From J095 sp964517605 (GTDB taxonomy: Bacteria; Chloroflexota; Anaerolineae; 4572-78; J111): a stretch of 64,000 nucleotides of DNA. A program made the position numbers and the translations under genes. This document shows positions 30,666 to 39,770 of this stretch, one piece after another (within the stretch, counting starts at the first letter, position 1; every line of letters starts with the position of its first letter). The DNA lies in NCBI GenBank assembly GCA_964517605.1, contig CAZFCE010000002.1, positions 186,001 through 250,000 on the forward strand. Reading direction: 5' to 3'. The notes below the pieces were generated by a model. That model was not told the origin of the DNA, did not search any database, and saw only the letters and a list, made by a program, of their open reading frames with translations.

Positions 30666-31970
30666 TTATTCATAACGTAACGCCTCGATGGGCCGCAGCC
30701 GGGCGGCGCGAGTGGCCGGATAAACCCCAAAGAACAGGCCAATGGCGGCGGAGAACCCGGTAGCCAGTAAAATCGAGTTCATTGTTACCACCGTGCTTCT
30801 CAATTCCGAAATCAACACCGGCAACAGGCGGGCAATCCCGTAGCCCAGCGCAATGCCCATAAAACCGCCAATCAACGATAGCACCATCGCTTCAACCAGA
30901 AATTGCAGCATAATGTCGCGCCGTCTGGCTCCCACCGCTTTGCGGATACCAATTTCGCGGGTGCGCTCAGTAACCGATACCAGCATAATATTCATTACGC
31001 CGATGCCGCCCACCAGCAGCGACACCCCGGCGATGGAACCCAAAAAGGCGGTTAGCGTGGTGGCCATGGTGTTGCCAAATTCAAGCATTTGGGCCTGGTT
31101 AGAAATTCTAAAGTCGTTTTTGTATTCATCGCCCAGGCGATGGCGCTCGCGCAGCACCGCCGTTACTTCGGCTTCGGCGGCGTCCATATTTTTTTCATTG
31201 TCCACCTGAATGTAGGCATTGGACACCTTTAAACTGCCCCGGAACGCGCCGGCGTGACCCAACCGGGTTTGCGCGGTAGATAGCGGCACCAGCACCGTGT
31301 TATCGGGGTTGCCAAAGCCGCCTTCGCCGCTGGCCGGCAGCACGCCAATCACTTCAAACGTCATCCCGCTGATGCGGATGGTTTCACCCACCGGCGATTC
31401 GTTGGTGGCAAACAGTTTTTCGGCCACTTCAGAACCAATGACCGCTACCCGCGTTCGCTGTTCCACATCGCTTTCATTGATAAACCGGCCCCGTTCCAGC
31501 GTAACATTACGCACGCTTTCGTAATCCGCCGAAACGCCGGTAATGGACACGCTTTTGGCTTCGGCCTGGTCGCGGATAACCGATTGCGACCCCACGCCAA
31601 ACGTGGGAGCCACCGCCACCAAATGCGACACCTGCGAGGGGTCGCTTAAAGCCTCAATATCGCGCATGGTTAACGGCTCGGCAGCTTTTTCCTTCAAATC
31701 AGATTGCGAGTCGTCCTCTTCACCGGGAGGCGGGCCGCCGGGGCCGCCACCACCGGGACCACCCATCCCCTGGCCGGAAGAAACGGTGAGCAGGTTGGTG
31801 CCCATGCTCGTTACCATGCTGTTCATGCGTTGGCGAACGCCGTTACCAATTGAAACCAGCGCAATCACCGCCGCCACCCCAATGATAATCCCCAGCATGG
31901 TCAAAATGGTGCGCAGTTTGTTAATAGTTAACGCCCGTAAGGCAATGATAATACTTTCCCACAGTTGCAT
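30666..31970 (-). CDS. MacB-like ABC transporter permease with Gly/Pro-rich insert
   Basis: Permease of 434 aa of the MacB/FtsX type: an N-terminal membrane segment (LTINKLRTILTMLGIIIGVAAVIALVSIGNGV), a large extracytoplasmic MacB-PCD domain and three C-terminal segments with NIMLVSVTERTREIGIRKAVGARR. An insert GGPGGGGPGGPPPGEEDD follows the first part of the extracytoplasmic domain. Its start overlaps the ATPase stop by one base (TGATG). Together with the ATPase and the adaptor it forms a tripartite-type exporter or mechanotransmission complex, here without an outer-membrane partner. Confidence 0.92.
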   Translation of the reverse strand: MQLWESIIIALRALTINKLRTILTMLGIIIGVAAVIALVSIGNGVRQRMNSMVTSMGTNLLTVSSGQGMGGPGGGGPGGPPPGEEDDSQSDLKEKAAEPLTMRDIEALSDPSQVSHLVAVAPTFGVGSQSVIRDQAEAKSVSITGVSADYESVRNVTLERGRFINESDVEQRTRVAVIGSEVAEKLFATNESPVGETIRISGMTFEVIGVLPASGEGGFGNPDNTVLVPLSTAQTRLGHAGAFRGSLKVSNAYIQVDNEKNMDAAEAEVTAVLRERHRLGDEYKNDFRISNQAQMLEFGNTMATTLTAFLGSIAGVSLLVGGIGVMNIMLVSVTERTREIGIRKAVGARRRDIMLQFLVEAMVLSLIGGFMGIALGYGIARLLPVLISELRSTVVTMNSILLATGFSAAIGLFFGVYPATRAARLRPIEALRYE

Positions 31971-32740
31971 CAGGCTACTCCTTCAATCAGCAGGCTCGGT
32001 TGAGACGCCTCGGGTTGGGCCATTTCGGCATCGGCCCGGCGCGGGTTGGTAATCAGCCGGTCTTCAACAATTACGCCATCGGCCAGGCGCACTACTCGGC
32101 GGGTGTGGGCGGCAATGTCCGGCTCGTGCGTAACAAAAATAATGGTGATGCCCTTATCCTCGTTTAAATGCTGGAAGATGGACATAATTTCCACACTGGA
32201 TTTAGAGTCAAGGTTGCCGGTCGGTTCGTCGGCCATAATGATGGCCGGACTGGTGACCAGCGCCCGGGCAATAGCCACCCGTTGTTGCTGCCCGCCCGAT
32301 AGCTCGTTGGGTTTGTGGTGCAGGCGTCCGCCCAGGCCCACCATCTCCAGCGCGTCCACCGAGCGGCGGCGGCGCTCACTGCGGCCCATGCCCATGTACA
32401 CCAACGGCAGCTCAACGTTGCTCAGGGCGCTGGTGCGCGGCAGCAAGTTAAAACTTTGAAACACAAAGCCAATCCGTTTGCCCCGAATCCGGGCCAGTTT
32501 GTTATCGTCCAGTTTGGCCACGTCAACCCCTTCCAGGTAATACTGGCCGCTGGTGGGTTGATCCAGGCAGCCCAGAATGTTCATCAACGTGGATTTGCCG
32601 GAACCGGACGGCCCCATAATTGCCAGTAATTCACCGGCGTGCACTTCTAGCGCCGCGCCGCGTAAAGCCTGCACCTCAACCTCGCCCATTTGGTAGGTTT
32701 TGGTCAGGTTTTCAGCTTTGACTACAAGATTGTTATCCAT
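31970..32740 (-). CDS. ABC transporter ATP-binding protein (MacB/LolD type)
   Basis: ATPase of 256 aa. Walker A is GPSGSGKST, the Q-loop FVFQSFNLLP, the signature LSGGQQQRVAIARAL, Walker B IIMADEPTGNLDS and the switch VTHEPD. The motif order and the YLEGVDVAKLDDNKLARIRGKRIGFVFQ stretch are typical of the LolD/MacB/FtsE group. Cotranslated with the permease through a 1-bp overlap, and 39 bp downstream of the adaptor gene. Confidence 0.95.
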   Translation of the reverse strand: MDNNLVVKAENLTKTYQMGEVEVQALRGAALEVHAGELLAIMGPSGSGKSTLMNILGCLDQPTSGQYYLEGVDVAKLDDNKLARIRGKRIGFVFQSFNLLPRTSALSNVELPLVYMGMGRSERRRRSVDALEMVGLGGRLHHKPNELSGGQQQRVAIARALVTSPAIIMADEPTGNLDSKSSVEIMSIFQHLNEDKGITIIFVTHEPDIAAHTRRVVRLADGVIVEDRLITNPRRADAEMAQPEASQPSLLIEGVA

Positions 32741-32779
32741 TACTAAACCTCTGTTGTTGTGCCGGCAGGTTGCCAGTTA

Positions 32780-34186
32780 CTAATTTGAAGTTGAAGTTGA
32801 CGTGGTTTTGGTTTGCTGCCGGATAACCACCTGGTCGCCGGCATTTAGCCCGGCCAATACCTGCCGCATGGTGCCGCTGCGCAGCCCCAGTTTTACTTCA
32901 ACGCGCATAATACTGCCTTGCGCGTCCAGTTTTTCTACGTAGGTTACGGTTTCGCCACTAACTTGCTCGGTTTGAACGGCTTTGGTTGGCACCACCAGCG
33001 CATCGGCATATTCTTTGGTTTTGATGTTGGCGTTGGCGGTCATTCCGGACAACAGACCCAACTTTTGATCCTGAGCATCCAGGGTAATGGTCACTTCGTA
33101 GGTAACGATGCTATCCGAAGAGGACGAGGTTGTGCTGGGCGAAATATCGGTAACGGTGCCTTCAAAGGTTTGGCCGGCAAAGGAATCGAGCGTAACCGAG
33201 GCGCGTTGCCCCTGGTGAACCTGGCTGATGTCCAGCTCGTCCACATTCATTTTTAGCAGATAAACGGAGGTATCGGCAATCACCACAGCGGCGTCGCTGG
33301 CGTCATCCAGCACGCGCTCGCCCGGCTCAATGTTCACATTCAGCACCACACCGCCGGTGGGAGCCACCAGCACGGCCTGGGTTAAATTATTTTCCGCTTC
33401 TTCCAGAGTTAGCTGGGCTTTATCTACGCTGGCTTGCTGCGCCGCAACTTCGGCGGCGCTGGGCGCTTGCAGCAAATCGGCCAGGCTGGACTGCGCGCTG
33501 GCCAACGTCGAGCGGGCTTCGGCCAACTCGGCGGGAGTGGCTTCTTTCACGGCCAGGTTGTAATCGGCCTGAGCCGATTCGTAGCTGAGGGTGGCGTCTT
33601 GCAGCGAGTTAGCCTGGCTCATGGCCCCCACATCACCCCGGTACGAAACCTGGTCGTAATCCCACTGTGCCTTTTTAAGGGTGATTTCAGATTGCTTCAA
33701 CGCCGCTTCGGCTTTGGTCACATCGTCGGCGTCGGGGCCGTCTTCCAAATCGGCCAGTTTAAGCCGGGCGCTTTCAACTGTGGCGCGGGCGGCGGTTATT
33801 TTTTCGGCCAGTTCCGGCTCGTACAACTTTTGCAGGTTGGCTTTGGCCTGTTCCAGATCAATTTTGGCGCTACGAACTTTCAGTTCCAGGTCTTTGGTAT
33901 CCAGCCGGGCCAACACCGTGCCGGCGGTAATCACCTGGCCTTGTTTTACCAGCACTTCTTTAACCATACCGCCGGTTTCAAATTTCATATCCACTTCGGC
34001 TTCGGGTTCAATCTGGCCGGTGGCGCTAACGGTATCAACCAGTGTTTGTTTGCCAACCGTCACAACTTCAACTGAAGGGTCTTCGCTTAGGCTTTTGGCC
34101 TGCGCCGGGCTAAAGTATTGATAGCCGTACACTCCGGCTCCGGCCAGCGCTGCCAAAACTAACAGAATTATCAAGGTCCGTTTCAT
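32780..34186 (-). CDS. HlyD/MacA-type periplasmic adaptor subunit
   Basis: Membrane-fusion protein of 468 aa with an N-terminal membrane anchor (residues 4-24), a biotinyl-lipoyl-like half (GTVLARLDTKDLELKVRSAKIDLEQAKANLQ) and a long coiled-coil hairpin (about 105-270). The second lipoyl half reads LVAPTGGVVLNVNIEPGERV, followed by beta-barrel domains. First gene of the exporter operon, with an excellent AAGGAG site. Its promoter region carries the paired TATGACNCCAGTCATA operator also found before the receiver-GT39 operon, so it is probably under the NarL-type regulator at 41012-41662. Confidence 0.93.
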   Translation of the reverse strand: MKRTLIILLVLAALAGAGVYGYQYFSPAQAKSLSEDPSVEVVTVGKQTLVDTVSATGQIEPEAEVDMKFETGGMVKEVLVKQGQVITAGTVLARLDTKDLELKVRSAKIDLEQAKANLQKLYEPELAEKITAARATVESARLKLADLEDGPDADDVTKAEAALKQSEITLKKAQWDYDQVSYRGDVGAMSQANSLQDATLSYESAQADYNLAVKEATPAELAEARSTLASAQSSLADLLQAPSAAEVAAQQASVDKAQLTLEEAENNLTQAVLVAPTGGVVLNVNIEPGERVLDDASDAAVVIADTSVYLLKMNVDELDISQVHQGQRASVTLDSFAGQTFEGTVTDISPSTTSSSSDSIVTYEVTITLDAQDQKLGLLSGMTANANIKTKEYADALVVPTKAVQTEQVSGETVTYVEKLDAQGSIMRVEVKLGLRSGTMRQVLAGLNAGDQVVIRQQTKTTSTSTSN

Positions 34187-34251
34187 TTAAAAAATCTCCT
34201 TAAAAATCAATCCGTTTGTTGTATTCAGTCTATCAAATAAAACTGTTGGTT

Positions 34252-34269
34252 AACAGTGTACCAAATCAC
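34252..34269 (-). promoter_or_regulatory. Conserved core-promoter block, adaptor operon
   Basis: AACAGTGTACCAAATCAC on the plus strand. The same pattern AACAGTGTNNNNAATCAC occurs at 39646-39663 at exactly the same distance (57 bp start to start) from the perfect operator. On the minus strand TGGTACACT could be an extended -10, giving transcription start near 34248. It overlaps the 16-bp inverted repeat ACTGTTGGTTAACAGT at 34242-34257. Confidence 0.6.
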
Positions 34270-34308
34270 GAGTTGTTTAGCTAAGTGGTGACTTTCTTCA
34301 CACCTGCC

Positions 34309-34324
34309 TATGACACCAGTCATA
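34309..34324. promoter_or_regulatory. Operator site 1, adaptor operon
   Basis: TATGACACCAGTCATA, an inverted repeat TATGAC/GTCATA with a 4-base centre (one flanking C/G pair extends it). The same sequence with one central change is at 39703-39718. Confidence 0.75.
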
Positions 34325-34340
34325 GATAATTCGGGCGTAA

Positions 34341-34356
34341 AATGACAAGAATCATA
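34341..34356. promoter_or_regulatory. Operator site 2, adaptor operon
   Basis: AATGACAAGAATCATA, an imperfect version of site 1, centred exactly 32 bp from it. A further weak copy (AATGACAAGAGG...) begins at 34374, about one more repeat distance away. Confidence 0.6.
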
Positions 34357-34402
34357 GGCCAATCCGGGGATGAAATGACAAGAGGCAATTTGGCAGGGAA
34401 TC

Positions 34403-34433
34403 AAAAAGAGCGGGGATGAGTTTTTATCCCCGC
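34403..34433 (-). terminator. Terminator of the subtilase gene
   Basis: Perfect 8-bp stem GCGGGGAT / ATCCCCGC at 34410-34433 with an 8-base loop, followed on the minus strand by CTCTTTTTG. Confidence 0.85.
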
Positions 34434-34453
34434 TTACCGGTTAAACCGTAACA

Positions 34454-35890
34454 TTAATGCGAGTGGGGCAAAGCGGCAACGGTGACAATATAATTCAACT
34501 CGGCGTACTCCACGCCATCCAAACTGCGCAGTTGAGCCAGCAGCGATTGCTCCTGGCCGGTGGCCACCGTTAGCTTTTGCACGCCAAGCTGGTCAATAGT
34601 GCCGGCCACCTGAACATCGGCGGCGCCCACTTCATCCTGGTTAACTACATCGCTAACGGAGACGCCGGTTTTCAGCTTGAGTAAAATTTGGCCCGGCTCG
34701 TAATCGGCGGTGGAGGCGGTATTTGTTTCAATAGCCGTTTCAGTGACCACGGTAGAAACGCCGGCAGCAGAAGTTTGTGCGCTTTCCATAGCGGCGGCGG
34801 CGTTAATCCGGCCATAGCCGTACACTTTATCCCAACCGCTGCTGCCCAAATCGGTGGCGGTGTCTTCAATCTGCGCCCAAACTTCGGATCGGCTTAAACT
34901 TGAATCCTGCGACCAAATCAGCGCCGCCAGCCCGGCCACGTGCGGAGCCGCCATTGAGGTGCCGCTCATGGTGGCGTAGCTGCCGCCTTTGTAGGTGCTG
35001 TAAATACTGCTGCCGGGAGCGGCAATATCAATGTAGCTACCCTGGTTAGAAAAGCTGGATTGGCTGTCGCTGCTATCGGTAGAAGCCACGGCCATTACGT
35101 TGCTGTAAGCCGCCGGGTACACCGGCTGATCCTGATAAGAACAGTAGTTGTCACCATAGTTGGAATCGCCGCAGTTGCCGCCGGCGGCAACCAGCAACAC
35201 GCCCTTGTTAACGGCGTAATTCACCGCGTTTTTGAGCGTGGTTGAACTGGAAGTGCTGGCCAGGCTAAGGTTGATTATATCCGCGCCGTTATCCGCCGCC
35301 CACACAATCCCGTCGGCCACATCGGCAATCGAGCCGCTGCCGCTGCTGTTGAGTACTTTTACCGGCATAATGCTGGCTTCGGGCGCAACGCCAATCACGC
35401 CGCCGTTGTTGTTCACCGCCGCAATGATGCCGGCCACGTGAGTACCGTGGCCGTAATCGTCATCGGCGCTGCTGGTGCCATCCACAAAGGTTTTGCCGCT
35501 CACCAGGTTGGCCGCCAAATCGGTGTGGTCCAGGTCAACGCCGGTATCAACCACTGCCACCGTTACCCCCGCGCCGCGATAGCAGCTATCCCAGGCGGTG
35601 GTGGCCTTGATTTTGGTCAGATTATACCGGATGGTTTCATTGTAGCTAAATGAACTGGCGCAGAAACCTTGAAGCATCAGCGGCAGGTAGATACTGTAGG
35701 TTGTAGTGGTAGTTACCGCCTGCTGGCTGGACAATATTTTAGGGCTAACGGTTAAGCCGTTGGAAGCAATTGTTTCAGCCGGCAATACCGGGCCGGACAC
35801 TGCCGCCATAACATTAACCGCGCCGTTTGCCGGCCAAATCTGGCTTAAAATCAACAGCAACGTAAAACCAAACAATACTCTTTTAATCAT
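34454..35890 (-). CDS. Secreted S8 family serine peptidase (subtilase)
   Basis: Subtilisin-like protease of 478 aa with an N-terminal signal peptide (IKRVLFGFTLLLILSQIWPANG). The catalytic triad is visible as Asp in VVDTGVDLDHT, His in YGHGTHVAGI and Ser in SGTSMAAPHVAGL. The oxyanion asparagine is in AAGGNCG. A C-terminal domain of about 100 residues ends in a part resembling an inhibitor-like or fervidolysin-type fold (EPGQILLKLKTGVSVSDVV). The start at 35890 begins the signal peptide. It lies within the region of the two shared operators and is followed by a strong terminator. Confidence 0.93.
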   Translation of the reverse strand: MIKRVLFGFTLLLILSQIWPANGAVNVMAAVSGPVLPAETIASNGLTVSPKILSSQQAVTTTTTYSIYLPLMLQGFCASSFSYNETIRYNLTKIKATTAWDSCYRGAGVTVAVVDTGVDLDHTDLAANLVSGKTFVDGTSSADDDYGHGTHVAGIIAAVNNNGGVIGVAPEASIMPVKVLNSSGSGSIADVADGIVWAADNGADIINLSLASTSSSTTLKNAVNYAVNKGVLLVAAGGNCGDSNYGDNYCSYQDQPVYPAAYSNVMAVASTDSSDSQSSFSNQGSYIDIAAPGSSIYSTYKGGSYATMSGTSMAAPHVAGLAALIWSQDSSLSRSEVWAQIEDTATDLGSSGWDKVYGYGRINAAAAMESAQTSAAGVSTVVTETAIETNTASTADYEPGQILLKLKTGVSVSDVVNQDEVGAADVQVAGTIDQLGVQKLTVATGQEQSLLAQLRSLDGVEYAELNYIVTVAALPHSH

Positions 35891-36071
35891 TGGGTTACTT
35901 TCTGGCATACCTCAAAAAAATCTTAACGGGCAACATTTTGACCGGAAATTGTAGCGTCGCCCCGGCATACTCCAAATATAGCTCACGCCCACCGCAATTT
36001 ACTGGGCCTCCTCCCCACCTCGCTGTGAGGAGGAGGCAAATTAGGGGGGATGAGAAATATGAAAAAAGCGT

Positions 36072-36908
36072 TTATTCGGCCAGGTGGTACACCAAAACCT
36101 GCGCCACCAACTGGTTATCCTGTTGTTCGCCCCAGGCCAAAATCATGGCCTGCCCGCTGATTTCCGGCAGCGAATCAACCTTTTCCACTTTAAGTTGCAT
36201 GGTCGGCGCAGCGCCGGCTGCCGCCGGCGTTCCGCCCGGCGGTGGGCCGCCCGCGCCCGGCCCAAACTTGCCGCCTCCGCCGCCGGGTGGCGACATTTTG
36301 CCCGCCGCGCCGGAGCCGCCGCCGGGTTGGGGCATTTCGGATGTATCCTGGTAGATGGCCGTGCTATCAGTTACCACCACTTTAACGGTAGAACCGCTCC
36401 CCGGGCCGGTGTTGATGACTACGGTATCGCCGCTACGCTGCTTAAACCGCCCCATCGCATCCGGTTGCCGGGTGGGTACGGTTGTTGAACTGGTGCCGGC
36501 AGAAGAAGTAGCAGCGGAAGTGGAAGTAGAGGCAACAGATGCGGAGGCCGCCGCTGCGCTCGCCTGGCTTGCGGCAATATTAACCGAGGCCGTGGGCGTA
36601 GCCGTTGCGGTGATGGCAGTGGTCACTCCGGCCTGAGCCGTGGCAACGGTTGAGGCCGCCGTTAATGCCGTTGATAACGTTTTAGCCCCCGAAACGGCAG
36701 GGGTGGCCGTTAGAAAACTCACCACCGGCAATGGCGTCACCGAAATTGGGGCCGGCGTAAACACCCCAATCTTGCCTCGATTGGCCAGCGTACCGGCAAA
36801 TTTGGTATTCCAGGGTTGGTTTAGCAGCAGTACCGCCGATAGTAACGATACACCGGCAGTAAACAAAATTACCGTAGCGCAACCCAACGTAAGCGCAATC
36901 GCTTTCAT
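36072..36908 (-). CDS. Membrane-anchored protein with Ala/Ser/Thr linker and Gly/Pro-rich insert
   Basis: A 278-aa protein with one N-terminal membrane segment (about 8-30) and a very long Ala/Thr/Ser/Val linker (about 70-150). A small beta domain starting FKQRSGDTVVINTGPGSGSTVKVVVTDSTAIYQD resembles DUF5666-like OB modules. A stretch of GGG/PPG repeats (about 200-232) sits before a final beta segment (MQLKVEKVDSLPEISGQAMILAWG). The Gly/Pro insert is like those of the nearby permease and glycosyltransferase. Good GAAGGA before the start. Function unknown; extracytoplasmic. Confidence 0.75.
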   Translation of the reverse strand: MKAIALTLGCATVILFTAGVSLLSAVLLLNQPWNTKFAGTLANRGKIGVFTPAPISVTPLPVVSFLTATPAVSGAKTLSTALTAASTVATAQAGVTTAITATATPTASVNIAASQASAAAASASVASTSTSAATSSAGTSSTTVPTRQPDAMGRFKQRSGDTVVINTGPGSGSTVKVVVTDSTAIYQDTSEMPQPGGGSGAAGKMSPPGGGGGKFGPGAGGPPPGGTPAAAGAAPTMQLKVEKVDSLPEISGQAMILAWGEQQDNQLVAQVLVYHLAE

Positions 36909-36938
36909 CGCTTTAATCCTTCTCCGTCCATAACTATA

Positions 36939-39176
36939 TCAACCACCGCAATCATACAACGATACGCGCATGCCATCGCTACTGCCCGAATTACCCGGCC
37001 CACTGGCTTGTCTGGTGCCATCGGGCGCGCCAAAGTTGCTGGTTTTGGTTTCAAACCCCGTTACCGGCGAACAGTTGGCGGTTATCCAGGTGGAAATAGC
37101 CGATTTTTCGCCGGGGCCAAACCCCGGCCCGCCACCGCCCGGCCCGCCGCCAGAATCGCCCCAGTACACAAAGCGCAACTTGCCGGTAGTAACCAGTTTG
37201 GCAAAGTCATCGGCGGTAACAACCTGATCCACGCCGTTAAACCCGCCCAGGTACAACACCGGGCGGCCCGTAGCAATCACATAATCCGCGCCCTGCATCG
37301 AGCTGGGAACAGCCATTAAGTAGGCGGTGTTTTGGGTGCGCGGCTCCAGATAATCCAGCAAAGTCTGATTCAACTGCAAGCCGGTGTTGGCCGATTTGAC
37401 CAAGGCTTCTTCACCGGTGATGGTTTCTGCCGGCGGTTGAGCCACCGGAGCTTCCGGGGTTTCACGGCCAGCGGGCCGCCCCATTCCCGGCGGGCCGCCG
37501 CCCTGCCGCTGCCCGCTGTAGGCGCTGGGCAGGGATTGATTGCCGCTGGCGTTCAGCGAGGTCAACCCCGACCAAATGCCCGGCGTAATGAGCATGGCCG
37601 CAACAATACAGGCAAACCCGGCCATTGAACCGTGCGGCAGCTTTTGCCAGGCCGAAATCACCAGCAGCGCGGCCCCAATCACAAACAGCGCCAGCACCAG
37701 CCGCAACCACCAGGCATTGTCAATAAAGGCGGTAGCCGTAACATATTGCAACGCCAGCGTGCCGCCCGCCGCCGCCAGCAGCAAGCCACCGGCCAACCAC
37801 GGACGCCGCCCGTGGATGCGCCACAACTCGGCCACGCCAATCCCCACCAGCGCGGCCAACGGCGCGCCCAACATAGACAGGTAATATTCGTGAAAGAACT
37901 GCGCCACGCTAAAAAAGCTGATGCCGGTGAGCAGCCAGCCGCCCCACAACACCGCCGCCTGCTGGCGAGGCGCCAGCGGCCAGCGCAACCGCGAGCAAAA
38001 CGCCACCAACCCCAAACCAAACAGGCCAAACGGCAACAACCAGCTTACTTCTTTGCTCAAGGGTGTAACAAACAACCGCCACGGGCTGGCCTGGCCGGTG
38101 CCGGGGAAACCGCCACCACCGCCACCGGGCGGCCCGCCGGGGCCACCACCGCCGGGGTTGCCCGGCCCCGGCTGCTGGCCATTCGCGCCGGGCGGCGGGC
38201 CAAACTGAGCCGCCGCGCCGGTTTGGCCGGTAAGACCGGCTCCGGCGGGAGCCATCTGCGCCGGGGCGGATGGCGGGCCGCCCGCGCCGGTGGGCGGCCC
38301 GCCCCGATTACCGCCGGGGCCACCAAAGCCGCCCATACCAACTAATCGTTGCAGGCCGTTGTAGCCCAACGCCAAACTAAACACCGAGTTGCTGCCGCTA
38401 CTGCCCACAAATGGGCGCTGGCCGGCAGGCGTTAAATCAACCACCGTGGCCCACGACAACGAAATAACCAGCAATAGCGCCGTGGCCAACGCCAGATTGA
38501 TGGCCTTGCGCCACCATTGCTCTGTTGCGCCAAAAAAGTAAAGCGCATAAAATGCCGGCAACGGCAAATAAGCCTGCAACATTTTAATGTTAAAACCAAT
38601 CCCAACCAGCGCCGCGCCCAAAAACAGATAACGGCGCTGGCCGGTGGTGGCTTTGCTAAACGCCCAAACCGCCAGCAGCAGCGTAAAAATCAGCAGGCTG
38701 TCAATGGTATTATTCCGGTCGGTGGCTACCACCACGGGAGTAATTGCCAGGGCCAGCGCCGCCAGCAACCCGGCCACAGAGCCAAAAGAGCGCCGCACCA
38801 GATAATACAGCAACGCCACTGATAACACCCCGGCGATAATCTCCGGGAGCAGCACGCCAAAACCGTTCACTCCAAAAAAGTAAGCCGAGATGGTTTGCAC
38901 CCACAACCCCGCCGGCGGTTTATCCACACTGACCGCGCCGCCGGGTTCGGCGGCCACAAAAAAGAAGTTGTGCCATGATTGAAGCATGCTTTTTACGGCG
39001 GCGGTGTAGTAGTGGTTGGCGTACCCCAACGACCCCAGGTTGGCAAAACGCAACCCGGCAGCCAGCGCCACTATCGCCGCCAACGCCAACCGCCGGAGCG
39101 AATCAACCGGCGGCAACCGCAATATTCCCACCTGAGCCAGATCAGGTGTTTGGGGTTTAAATAAAGTTGTTCTCAT
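36939..39176 (-). CDS. Family 39-type membrane glycosyltransferase with Gly/Pro-rich insert
   Basis: Polytopic protein of 745 aa of the ArnT/PMT (GT39) superfamily. It uses a polyprenyl-phosphate sugar donor to glycosylate an extracytoplasmic acceptor. The first extracytoplasmic loop carries the acidic catalytic region (NHYYTAAVKSMLQSWHNFF, then SVDKPPAGLW). About ten or more membrane segments follow. Between about residues 280 and 360 lies a long GGPGG/PPG-rich insert. The C-terminal soluble domain (YVIATGRPVLYLGGFNGVDQV, CSPVTG) resembles that of YkcB-like proteins. Two bases after the receiver gene stop, so cotranscribed. Confidence 0.9.
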   Translation of the reverse strand: MRTTLFKPQTPDLAQVGILRLPPVDSLRRLALAAIVALAAGLRFANLGSLGYANHYYTAAVKSMLQSWHNFFFVAAEPGGAVSVDKPPAGLWVQTISAYFFGVNGFGVLLPEIIAGVLSVALLYYLVRRSFGSVAGLLAALALAITPVVVATDRNNTIDSLLIFTLLLAVWAFSKATTGQRRYLFLGAALVGIGFNIKMLQAYLPLPAFYALYFFGATEQWWRKAINLALATALLLVISLSWATVVDLTPAGQRPFVGSSGSNSVFSLALGYNGLQRLVGMGGFGGPGGNRGGPPTGAGGPPSAPAQMAPAGAGLTGQTGAAAQFGPPPGANGQQPGPGNPGGGGPGGPPGGGGGGFPGTGQASPWRLFVTPLSKEVSWLLPFGLFGLGLVAFCSRLRWPLAPRQQAAVLWGGWLLTGISFFSVAQFFHEYYLSMLGAPLAALVGIGVAELWRIHGRRPWLAGGLLLAAAGGTLALQYVTATAFIDNAWWLRLVLALFVIGAALLVISAWQKLPHGSMAGFACIVAAMLITPGIWSGLTSLNASGNQSLPSAYSGQRQGGGPPGMGRPAGRETPEAPVAQPPAETITGEEALVKSANTGLQLNQTLLDYLEPRTQNTAYLMAVPSSMQGADYVIATGRPVLYLGGFNGVDQVVTADDFAKLVTTGKLRFVYWGDSGGGPGGGGPGFGPGEKSAISTWITANCSPVTGFETKTSNFGAPDGTRQASGPGNSGSSDGMRVSLYDCGG

Positions 39177-39177
39177 T

Positions 39178-39546
39178 TTATATTCCGTTCTGTTGCAAAA
39201 TCTCTTTTAATTCCGGTAAAGAAAATGGTTTAGCCAAAAAACCGGTGAGGTTGGTTGACCTTGTTCCAACCTGAACCTCGTAATAATTGCTGCCGCTCAT
39301 CAATACAATGGGCAGATTGGGGCAAATCTGCCGGGCCGCGCAGGCCAAATCGAGGCCGTTCATGTGGGGCATTTCGTAATCGGTTAAAACCAGATCAAAA
39401 GATTTTTGCTGTAGTTCGGCCAAAGCGGACATACCGTTACTGGCAGTTACAATTTCGTGGCCTGGCCGCAAATGCTCGGTAAACGCCTCTACCAAAGTTA
39501 GAAGCAAAGCATCATCATCTACAATCAAAACCCGTTTGTGGTCCAT
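39178..39546 (-). CDS. Stand-alone response-regulator receiver protein
   Basis: Receiver domain only, 122 aa. Acidic pocket DDD in VLIVDDD, phospho-acceptor aspartate in LVLTDYEMP, the serine of LMSGS and the lysine of LAKPF. No output domain. ATG at 39546 is chosen as it gives the usual MDHKRVLIVDD start. First gene of an operon continuing into the glycosyltransferase; its promoter carries the shared operators. It may bind a protein partner or act in a phosphorelay with the divergent kinase or another one. Confidence 0.9.
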   Translation of the reverse strand: MDHKRVLIVDDDALLLTLVEAFTEHLRPGHEIVTASNGMSALAELQQKSFDLVLTDYEMPHMNGLDLACAARQICPNLPIVLMSGSNYYEVQVGTRSTNLTGFLAKPFSLPELKEILQQNGI

Positions 39547-39645
39547 AATATCAATCCTCTGGCTAACATGCTCCAACGCCCAATAGACTATCCGCCCGTT
39601 CTAACCGACGGATTACCTTTAGTTTATCCAATCTGGCCGGTAATC

Positions 39646-39663
39646 AACAGTGTTTATAATCAC
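39646..39663 (-). promoter_or_regulatory. Conserved core-promoter block, receiver-GT39 operon
   Basis: AACAGTGTTTATAATCAC, matching AACAGTGTNNNNAATCAC at 34252-34269 with identical spacing to the operator. It lies about 100 bp upstream of the receiver gene start. Confidence 0.6.
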
Positions 39664-39702
39664 AACTTATCAGCCGGAGAGATGATACAGCTCACAGCTT
39701 AT

Positions 39703-39718
39703 TATGACGCCAGTCATA
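39703..39718. promoter_or_regulatory. Operator site 1, divergent kinase/receiver region
   Basis: TATGACGCCAGTCATA, identical to 34309-34324 except for one central base. Confidence 0.75.
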
Positions 39719-39734
39719 GTTAACCGGGCGCGGT

Positions 39735-39750
39735 GATGACCAGAATCACA
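39735..39750. promoter_or_regulatory. Operator site 2, divergent kinase/receiver region
   Basis: GATGACCAGAATCACA, imperfect repeat centred 32 bp from site 1, the same offset as at the adaptor promoter. It is centred about 43 bp upstream of the predicted kinase transcription start, a common activator position. Confidence 0.6.
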
Positions 39751-39770
39751 AGACAGCAGTTTGGCAATTG

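Noticed and set aside
30324..30680. Alanine/valine-rich open frame on the plus strand
   Set aside because: Antisense of the Ala/Thr linker in the SH3-propeller lipoprotein; low-complexity artefact. The same applies to 27091-27639.
36006..36037. GCCTCCTC / GAGGAGGC inverted repeat as a terminator
   Set aside because: The loop is long and there is no T-run on either strand, so it is not called.
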